Assembly: GCA_038240605.1 (NCBI GenBank)
Contig: JBBSDP010000002.1
Span: 152,606-216,605 of the forward strand
Reading direction: 5' to 3'
DNA: 64,000 nucleotides
Source of the DNA: JBBSDP01 sp038240605
GTDB taxonomy: Bacteria; Planctomycetota; Phycisphaerae; Tepidisphaerales; Tepidisphaeraceae
Of this stretch, positions 60,622 through 64,000 are shown piece by piece (positions within the stretch are counted from its first letter, which is position 1; each line of letters begins with the position of its first letter). The notes below the pieces were generated by a model. The model was given only the letters and a program-made list of their open reading frames with translations, did no database searches and had not been told where the DNA came from. The translations under genes were made by a program, and so were the position numbers.

Positions 60622-63600
60622 ATGTCATTGCACACGGAACGTCGCGGGTCGAAATCGACGCACGTCAAGTCGGTTACTAACCCGATTAAGGCAGCCGCCG
60701 CAATGGTGGTCGAGCGGCTCGAAGCGAGACAGCTTTTTTCTGTCACATCGCTCACTGCTAACGACCCCCGCAATGTACCGTTCCAGCACGTCGTTATCGA
60801 TCCCAACCCGGGCACCACGCCGGTCGTGAAAGTATTCGGCGACCTCAACGGCGATGGAAAGCTCGACGCGGTCATCGGCCACGAAAGCACGCTCGGCGGC
60901 GGGGGTCTGGATTGGTATCAGTTCCCCGCTTCAGGCAACGCGTCTGATCCCTGGACCAAACATTCGATCGACCCCAGCGCCGATGTCTACGAGGCGATCC
61001 GCCCCTTTGATCTGAACGGCGACGGTCATATAGACCTGGTCGTCTCCGAGCGCAACACCATTTACTGGTATCAGAACCCCGGCGGCAACGGCACGGGCAC
61101 CTGGATTAAGCACGTCGTCGGTAACTCGCCCGCCCCGACCCATGAGCAGACGATCCTCGAAGACATGGACGGGGACGGCCTCGTGGACATCGTCAGCAAC
61201 GACACCATTTTCTTCCAGAACGCCAACGGCACGTGGACTGCCACCTCGCAGTCGGTCTTCACTCGCACCCAAAAGGGTGTCGCTGCCTTTGACTCCGGCT
61301 CGGGCCTTGGTCCCATCGATCTGATGGGCACCGGCGAAGGGCCCAATTTCAATATCGGCTGGTGGGAAAACCCGCGCGACCACGGCATCACCGGCAACGC
61401 GGTCCGCACGAGCCAGTGGATTTTCCATCCGATCGGGTCAGCCTACACAGGCTTCACAAGCGGCGCCGGCATCTCCTACGCCGGTACGGACATCAACGGC
61501 GACGGCCGGATGGACATCGTGACTTGCTTTGGCGAGGCGAACACCACCCTTCCCGGTGGTCTCATCTGGTGGGAGGCCCCCACCAATCGCGCGACCGGCA
61601 CGTGGATCCAGCACACGATCGACGCCAACATCCAATACGTCCACAATCTGGTCCTTGCCGACATCAATGGCGACGGTCAAACCGACATCCTCGCCTTCGA
61701 GCAGGACCAGTCCGCCCAGCAGCGGCTGATGGTCGTCTATAACGAGGGGGGCACGGGACAGAACTGGCTGGAGCAGACGCTCGCGACCACCGGGGGTCAG
61801 AACGAAGGCGTCGGAGACGTCACCGGCAATGGCGATATCAGTATCGTCAGTTCCCGCCATGGATTCTTCAATGGTGTCAATCCCATTGAAGTGTTCATGA
61901 ATCGGTTGACGCCGAACGGCATCGTCAAACCGACGATCACGACACCGCCCGCCTCAAAGTCAGTCGCCACTGGCACCAACGTCACCTTCTCAGTCGCTGC
62001 GACCGGCACGGGGCCGCTTACCTATCAGTGGCAGCTCAACGGCGCGGACATAGGTGGCGCCAATAGCAGCTCTTTGACGCTCACCAACGTTCAGGCATCG
62101 CAGAGCGGCGGGGTCTACCGCTGCATCGTCGGCAACCCGCACGGCCTAATTCCCAGCGCGGGCGCCACGCTCACCGTCGGCGCGGCTTCCCCCGGCCCGA
62201 CTGTCAGCGCCGGCAGCAACCAGACGATCAACAGGCCCTTCGCGGCAACGCTGAGCGGTTCGGTCACGGAAACCAATCCGCCCGGCCCGCTCACGAGCAC
62301 CTGGACAAAAGTGAGCGGCCCCGGCACGGTCACGTTCGCCAATGCCAACAATGCGGCGACGAGCGCCACGTTCTCCGCCACCGGCAGCTATGTGCTCCAA
62401 TTGGCGGGCAGCGATGGGACCAAGACCAATACCGCCAGCGTCACGATCACGGTCAACCCCGACCCCGGCCCGGGCGTCACTGCCGGCAATAACCAGACGA
62501 TCACGCTCCCGTCCAACGCATCCCTGAGTGGCTCGGTCTCGCAGACTCCGCTGCCGCCGAACGCGACACTTACCAGCACCTGGAGCCTCACCAGCGGGCC
62601 AGGCACCGTCACGTTTGCCAACGCCAACGCATCGAGCACGACCGCCAGCTTCTCGACGTCGGGCAGTTATGTGCTGAAGCTGACCGGCTCCAACGGCACG
62701 ACCGCCAACACCTCCAGCGTCACCATTACCGTCAACCCCAACCCCGGTCCCACCGTCAGCGCCGGCAGCAACCAGAGCGTCAACTACCCCTTCGCGTCCA
62801 CGCTGAGCGGCAGTGTGACCGAGACCAACCCGCCCGGCCCGCTGACCAGCACGTGGGGGAAAGTGAGCGGCGCTGGCACGGTCACGTTCGCCAACGCCAA
62901 TAGCGCCGCGACCACCGCGACGTTCTCTACGCCCGGCAGCTACGTCCTGAAGCTGACCGGCTCGGACGGCACGAGCGCAAACAGCGCCCAGGTCACGGTC
63001 ACCGTGAACCCTGACCCCGGACCCGTCGTCAGCGCAGGGACGAACCAGACGATCACGTTGCCCGCGACCGCGAGCCTTAGCGGCTCGATCACCCAGAACC
63101 CCCTGCCGCCCGGCGCGACGTTGACCGCGACCTGGACGCAATTCAGCGGACCCGGAATCACAACGTTCGCCAACGCAAACGCGACGAGCACGACTGCGAC
63201 GTTCGATACCGCCGGCACGTACGTGCTGGAGCTCGATGGCAGCGACGGGATTCAGACGAACACGTCTCAGGTCACGATCACCGTCAACCCTGCCCCGGCC
63301 CCTGGCCCAGTAGTCAGCGCTGGCAGCAATCAAACCGTGAACCAGCCGTTCGCGGCGACCTTGAGCGGCAGCGTTACCGAGGCCAATCCGCCACTGGGGT
63401 CAACGCTTACTGCTTCGTGGACACAGGTGAGCGGCCCGGGCACGACGACCTTCGCGGATGCGACCAGTGCGGCGACAACCGCAACGTTCTCCGCCACCGG
63501 CAGCTACGTGCTACAACTTACCGGCTCCGACGGCACCAACTCGAACAGCGCTCAGATGACCGTCACCGTCAACCCCGACCCCGGCCCGGTCGTCAGCGCC

Positions 63601-64000
63601 GGCGGCAACCAGACGATCACGTTCCCCGCGAACGCTTCCCTCAGCGGCACCGTTATGCAGAACCCGCTGCCGCCGGGGGCGACGCTCACCAGCACCTGGA
63701 GCGTGACCAGCGGTCCCGGGACCGTCTCTTTCGGTAACGCCAACGCTTCCAGTACGACCGCGAGCTTTTCAACGTCAGGCAGTTATGTACTGAAGCTCAG
63801 CGGCTCCAACGGCACGACCACCAATACCGCGAGCGTCACGATCACGGTCAACCCCAACCCCGGCCCAACCGTCACCGCCGGCAGCAACCAGACCATCAAC
63901 CAGCCCTTCGCGGCTACGCTGAGCGGAAGCGTGACCGAGAACAACCCGCCTGGCGCGCTGACCAGCACGTGGACACAGTTGAGCGGACCGGGCATCGCGA
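60622..64000 (+). CDS. Giant secreted repeat protein (VCBS/FG-GAP, Ig, alternating beta-sandwich repeats), 3' end cut
   Basis: At least 1126 aa; the frame runs to the window edge. The N-terminus carries VVERLEARQLFS, an LEPR-XLL-like motif of planctomycete surface proteins. Residues about 60-420 contain FG-GAP/VCBS repeats with calcium loops: DLNGDGKLDAV, DLNGDGHIDLV, DMDGDGLVDIV, DINGDGRMDIV, DINGDGQTDIL. An Ig-like domain follows (about 437-515; PASKSVATGTNVTFSVAA, YQWQLNGADIGG, LTNVQASQSGGVYRC). From about 524 onward come seven beta-sandwich repeats of about 93 aa, the last cut by the edge. The start at 60622 has GGAAG upstream. Probably an envelope or extracellular adhesin, possibly glycan-binding. 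Its export route is not visible here. Confidence 0.9.
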   Translation, partial: MSLHTERRGSKSTHVKSVTNPIKAAAAMVVERLEARQLFSVTSLTANDPRNVPFQHVVIDPNPGTTPVVKVFGDLNGDGKLDAVIGHESTLGGGGLDWYQFPASGNASDPWTKHSIDPSADVYEAIRPFDLNGDGHIDLVVSERNTIYWYQNPGGNGTGTWIKHVVGNSPAPTHEQTILEDMDGDGLVDIVSNDTIFFQNANGTWTATSQSVFTRTQKGVAAFDSGSGLGPIDLMGTGEGPNFNIGWWENPRDHGITGNAVRTSQWIFHPIGSAYTGFTSGAGISYAGTDINGDGRMDIVTCFGEANTTLPGGLIWWEAPTNRATGTWIQHTIDANIQYVHNLVLADINGDGQTDILAFEQDQSAQQRLMVVYNEGGTGQNWLEQTLATTGGQNEGVGDVTGNGDISIVSSRHGFFNGVNPIEVFMNRLTPNGIVKPTITTPPASKSVATGTNVTFSVAATGTGPLTYQWQLNGADIGGANSSSLTLTNVQASQSGGVYRCIVGNPHGLIPSAGATLTVGAASPGPTVSAGSNQTINRPFAATLSGSVTETNPPGPLTSTWTKVSGPGTVTFANANNAATSATFSATGSYVLQLAGSDGTKTNTASVTITVNPDPGPGVTAGNNQTITLPSNASLSGSVSQTPLPPNATLTSTWSLTSGPGTVTFANANASSTTASFSTSGSYVLKLTGSNGTTANTSSVTITVNPNPGPTVSAGSNQSVNYPFASTLSGSVTETNPPGPLTSTWGKVSGAGTVTFANANSAATTATFSTPGSYVLKLTGSDGTSANSAQVTVTVNPDPGPVVSAGTNQTITLPATASLSGSITQNPLPPGATLTATWTQFSGPGITTFANANATSTTATFDTAGTYVLELDGSDGIQTNTSQVTITVNPAPAPGPVVSAGSNQTVNQPFAATLSGSVTEANPPLGSTLTASWTQVSGPGTTTFADATSAATTATFSATGSYVLQLTGSDGTNSNSAQMTVTVNPDPGPVVSAGGNQTITFPANASLSGTVMQNPLPPGATLTSTWSVTSGPGTVSFGNANASSTTASFSTSGSYVLKLSGSNGTTTNTASVTITVNPNPGPTVTAGSNQTINQPFAATLSGSVTENNPPGALTSTWTQLSGPGIA
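62193..64000 (+). repeat. Alternating A/B protein-repeat array
   Basis: Seven units start near 62193, 62464, 62743, 63016, 63301, 63583 and 63859. Odd units have NQxxNxPFAATLSGSVTExN; even units have NQTITLPxxASLSGSxxQxP, giving the order ABABABA. Each unit is about 275-285 bases, and the two-unit period is about 550-558 bases. DNA identity between like units is high (for example around 62650-62720 and 63765-63840), so the array is prone to recombination. The copy number beyond the edge is unknown. Confidence 0.85.

Noticed and set aside
62193..64000. CRISPR-like or satellite repeat
   Set aside because: Units are about 280 bases, in frame, and encode conserved beta-sandwich repeats; there are no short direct repeats with spacers.

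Overview
The window is GC-rich chromosomal DNA of a planctomycete, probably of the class Phycisphaerae. The evidence is two sets of DUF1549/DUF1553 plus DUF1501 genes with cytochrome-like CxxCH motifs, a pseudopilin-like protein ending in an H-X9-DG type motif, two proteins with PEP-CTERM sorting tails, and a giant repeat protein whose N-terminus carries an LEPR-XLL-like motif (LEARQLFS). Class and species cannot be fixed from the sequence alone. No CRISPR array, integrase, transposase or rRNA gene was seen.

Layout. 0-2.7 kb is an accessory stretch: an edge-truncated hypothetical gene, an RRM protein, a DUF6166 protein whose conserved N-terminus lies upstream of any usual start codon, and a membrane-protein remnant. 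2.6-5.3 kb holds a translationally coupled pair for reverse transsulfuration (cystathionine beta-synthase, then gamma-lyase/synthase). 5.3-8.1 kb has a lactonase-type amidohydrolase behind tRNA-Lys, a PtsN-like protein and a D-2-hydroxyacid dehydrogenase. 8-12.7 kb pairs an ABC exporter with a glycosidase/GT2 fusion. 13-16 kb holds a phosphoesterase, an unknown membrane protein, an orphan LivF-like ATPase and a half-size EamA protein. 16.2-20.9 kb is a moxR-DUF58-tgpA operon.

21-25.9 kb is the most unusual part. A cobalamin riboswitch sits directly upstream of a PEP-CTERM exported protein, which is followed by a pseudopilin-like gene. Divergently there is tRNA-Val with a clear promoter and terminator, then a decayed fragment of the same repeat domain found in the giant protein at the right edge, two tiny genes, a PEP-CTERM SGNH hydrolase and a lipoprotein.

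26-37.4 kb is a minus-strand run: lipoprotein, 1797-aa DUF748/AsmA-like protein, hotdog thioesterase, and a multi-PAS/GAF hybrid histidine kinase. 37.7-40.3 kb encodes two M16 peptidase subunits, one with and one without the zinc motif. Then come a secreted transglutaminase-like protein, an ATP-dependent DNA ligase gene that has lost its catalytic core, an acidic small protein, OsmC, and a compact HDAC-like / M19 dipeptidase / PfkB kinase run.

47.8-60 kb carries two planctomycete cassettes (DUF1549/1553 plus DUF1501, the first also with a PPC-domain protein), separated by a DUF3309 peptide and a MiaE-like tRNA hydroxylase. The second cassette's DUF1553 region contains an inserted lectin-like sandwich. 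The window ends inside a giant exported protein: calcium-binding FG-GAP/VCBS repeats, one Ig domain, then an alternating A/B series of about 93-residue beta-sandwich repeats.
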